A stretch of 64,000 nt of DNA, from NCBI GenBank assembly GCA_023415635.1, contig JAEZJV010000008.1:58392-122391 (forward strand). Direction: 5' to 3'. Every line of letters starts with the position of its first letter. The first letter of the stretch is position 1. The notes beneath the pieces are model-generated. The model ran no database searches. It was not told where the DNA came from and saw nothing but the letters and a program-made list of their open reading frames with translations. Of the stretch, positions 62,272 to 64,000 are shown piece by piece. Both the position numbers and the translations under genes were made by a program. This DNA is from Bacillota bacterium (GTDB lineage: Bacteria; Bacillota; Clostridia; Lachnospirales; Lachnospiraceae).

Positions 62272-63762
62272 ATGGCCAAGGATAAAAAAGTTCGAATATA
62301 TAATCGACTGTTTGTTAAGCTGTATTTAAACTATGCGGTGATGATGCTGGTCACAGCTGTTTTAATATGTCTTATTTTCATGAAATTATATGGTAAATAT
62401 ACTACGGACAATAATATAGCGGATCTTAAGAGACAGGCGGAAAGCATAAGTACTTTAACAACAAGATTTATACAGGGCGGTAATCAAGCTGAATATCTGG
62501 ATCAAATCAATACGATCATGGAAATCAATGATTGGGATGTATGGACTGTTGCGAAGCCGAATGCAAATAATAAGATGCCTGCCGGTATGGAGACGGGGGA
62601 AAGCTATGAGGAGTTTATTGCGATCCCCGAATATAAGCAATATGTTGATAACCTTAATACTGCCATGAACGGGATTGCTAATCATCAGAATCCTAGCTAC
62701 GATGAAGCATACGGAGTAGAAACGATTACTACAGCTGCACCGATTTTCGATGCCAGCAGGGAAGTGGTGGGTGCTGTGTTAATCATCAGTATGGTAAAGG
62801 ATCAGACCGATGTCATCCAGAAAAGTCTTTCTCTGATCGTACTAAGCAGTGTGGTGGCTTTGGGGATATCATTCATTATAGTTATTATCTTTGCAACGGA
62901 ATTATCCATGCCTATCTCCAGAATGCGTGTTACAGCACTTGAGCTTGCAAAAGGAAATTATCAAATCAAAACAGGCATCAAGCGAGAGGACGAACTGGGA
63001 GATCTGGCTAAAACAGTGGATATTCTCTCAGAGAAGCTGTTAGAGAACGACATCGAACGTAAGAAGCTGGACCAGATGAGATTGGACTTCTTTGCCAACG
63101 TATCTCATGAGCTGCGCACTCCAATAACCGTAATCAGGGCATACACGGAGACTTTATCGGACGGAGTGGTTACTCAGGAGGATATGATCAGGCAGTATTA
63201 TAACCGTATGTTATCAGAGTGTAAATCTATGGAGCGACTGGTTGGGGACCTGCTTTTGCTGTCAAAAATGCAAAATCCGGATTTTATGATTCAGAAGGAG
63301 CCGGTCAATCTTCTGCAGGTATTTGAGGATATCATCAGAAGTGCGGGTACTATTGCGCAGAAGAAGAATATTGCCATTGAAGTAAAAAACGAGGAACCTG
63401 TCGTAATGATTCTTGGTGATTATGACCGCCTCAGGCAGATGTTTATGGTGATCCTGGACAATGCCATAAAGTTCTCGGAAGATAACAAATCCGTACACAT
63501 AAATATAACGAAATCGGACAAAATAAGAGTATCCATTCAAGACGAGGGTGTAGGCATCGATGCGTCAGATATCGGTAATATCTTTGAAAAATTTTATAAG
63601 TCAAACCTTCGTCAGAACGCAAGCGGAACAGGGCTCGGACTTGCTATTGCAAAGCAAATTGCAATCAAGCATGAGGGGCAGATTGAAGTAATATCTTCCA
63701 TGGGTGTTGGATCGGAATTTATCTTTACCTTTCCTCTGTATGAAGTTACCGGGAATGAGTAA
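62272..63762 (+). CDS. Membrane sensor histidine kinase
   Basis: A 496-residue kinase. Helices at about 18-40 and 185-208 enclose an outer sensor domain of about 140 residues. A HAMP domain (about 210-260) follows, then HisKA with H279 in ANVSHELRTPITV. The HATPase motifs are LDNAIKFSE (N), DEGVGID (G1) and GTGLGLAI (G2). Pairs with the preceding regulator. It resembles PhoR/ResE-class kinases; the signal is unknown. Confidence 0.94.
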   Translation: MAKDKKVRIYNRLFVKLYLNYAVMMLVTAVLICLIFMKLYGKYTTDNNIADLKRQAESISTLTTRFIQGGNQAEYLDQINTIMEINDWDVWTVAKPNANNKMPAGMETGESYEEFIAIPEYKQYVDNLNTAMNGIANHQNPSYDEAYGVETITTAAPIFDASREVVGAVLIISMVKDQTDVIQKSLSLIVLSSVVALGISFIIVIIFATELSMPISRMRVTALELAKGNYQIKTGIKREDELGDLAKTVDILSEKLLENDIERKKLDQMRLDFFANVSHELRTPITVIRAYTETLSDGVVTQEDMIRQYYNRMLSECKSMERLVGDLLLLSKMQNPDFMIQKEPVNLLQVFEDIIRSAGTIAQKKNIAIEVKNEEPVVMILGDYDRLRQMFMVILDNAIKFSEDNKSVHINITKSDKIRVSIQDEGVGIDASDIGNIFEKFYKSNLRQNASGTGLGLAIAKQIAIKHEGQIEVISSMGVGSEFIFTFPLYEVTGNE

Positions 63763-63835
63763 ACCTTTCGTTCTGGAACGATATTGAGGATGGACAATCA
63801 GGAAAAAGTTGGCGAGCAAAAAAAAGATAAAAATC

Positions 63836-63864
63836 TTGAAAAATAGTGGTTCATAGAGTATAAT
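63836..63864 (+). promoter_or_regulatory. Promoter of 6S RNA
   Basis: TTGAAA (63836-63841) and TATAAT (63859-63864) with 17-base spacing, start predicted near 63871. Confidence 0.8.
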
Positions 63865-63870
63865 TAAATC

Positions 63871-64000
63871 ATAAAATTCCTGAGATGTTCGACACTCTTG
63901 TAATTTTGAACCTACATGAATAAAAAGGGATTCCTATTATTCGTAAGTGGATGTCAGGCCGCCGTTTGCAGCGGAAGGCAGAAGCTTATGTGCGGTTACC
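63871..64000 (+). ncRNA. ssrS: 6S RNA, 5' part
   Basis: Begins with TTCCTGAGATGTTCG, which resembles the 5' strand of bacterial 6S RNA (CTCTGAGATGTTCG in E. coli). TTTGAACCTAC follows in the expected side. GCCGCCGTTTGCAGCGGAAGGC could form the apical stem. 6S RNA binds the sigma-A holoenzyme and tunes transcription in stationary phase. The 3' half lies beyond the window. It could in principle be another structured RNA, but the 5' block and strong promoter favour 6S. Confidence 0.7.

Noticed and set aside
1..64000. CRISPR arrays, prophage or conjugative element
   Set aside because: No regularly spaced repeats, integrase, portal, terminase, relaxase or VirB-type genes were found.

Overview
This window is an AT-rich clostridial chromosome segment. 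Gene order and protein types point to an anaerobic, spore-forming Lachnospiraceae-like Firmicute. The evidence is anaerobic ribonucleotide reductase (NrdD/NrdG), SigH just downstream of an RlmB-type rRNA methyltransferase, two SleC-like cortex-lytic proteins, a SleB-like hydrolase, a CotA-like multicopper oxidase, a CIRCE-controlled groESL operon, a TPP riboswitch before thiT and a 6S RNA running off the right end. No species is claimed.

Layout. 1-1.5 kb: 3' end of nrdD plus nrdG. 1.5-4 kb: an ABC-F ATPase behind a 440-nt leader holding a possible leader peptide and two terminators. 4-11.2 kb: multicopper oxidase, ECF sigma/anti-sigma pair, AraC regulator, secreted LamG protein. 11.3-17.5 kb is the accessory part. 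A LytTR-DUF3021-ABC exporter module lies between two ~100-bp direct repeats. It is followed by an AT-rich membrane protein, a 41-residue Lys/Ser-rich microprotein, and the headless remnant of a type III restriction subunit. That remnant abuts the tail of another lost gene on the opposite strand. 17.5-27.3 kb: SEC-C protein, XRE regulator, soluble histidine kinase with an HD-GYP response regulator, DUF4015 protein, rfbD/rfbB, rlmB, sigH, tRNA-Thr. 27.3-34.3 kb: a Cys/Arg microprotein, PfkB kinase, tRNA-Pro(AGG), DUF1848 protein, WYL regulator, YjbR protein, an alpha-toroid protein and a metallophosphoesterase. 34.3-43.4 kb: metNIQ behind a Met-rich leader peptide and attenuator, DUF3810, SleB-like hydrolase, glnS, DUF2225 and DUF6062. 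43.7-54.2 kb: groESL, two aldo/keto reductases divergent from a MocR regulator, amidase, thiT, two SleC-like paralogues. 54.3-64 kb: carAB with ARG-box-like sites, VOC protein, dCMP deaminase family protein, Ig-like protein, an OmpR-type two-component system, and 6S RNA.

The strongest leads for something not described before are regulatory or small. First is the Met-rich 26-codon leader ORF, whose coding sequence can pair with the terminator arm upstream of metNIQ. Second is the leader-ORF/tandem-terminator region before the ABC-F gene. Third is the back-to-back truncation junction at about 15.58 kb with its adjacent microprotein. Fourth is the MGCCFC/Arg-run microprotein on the minus strand at 27.6 kb. 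No CRISPR array, intact prophage, complete insertion sequence or replication origin was seen.
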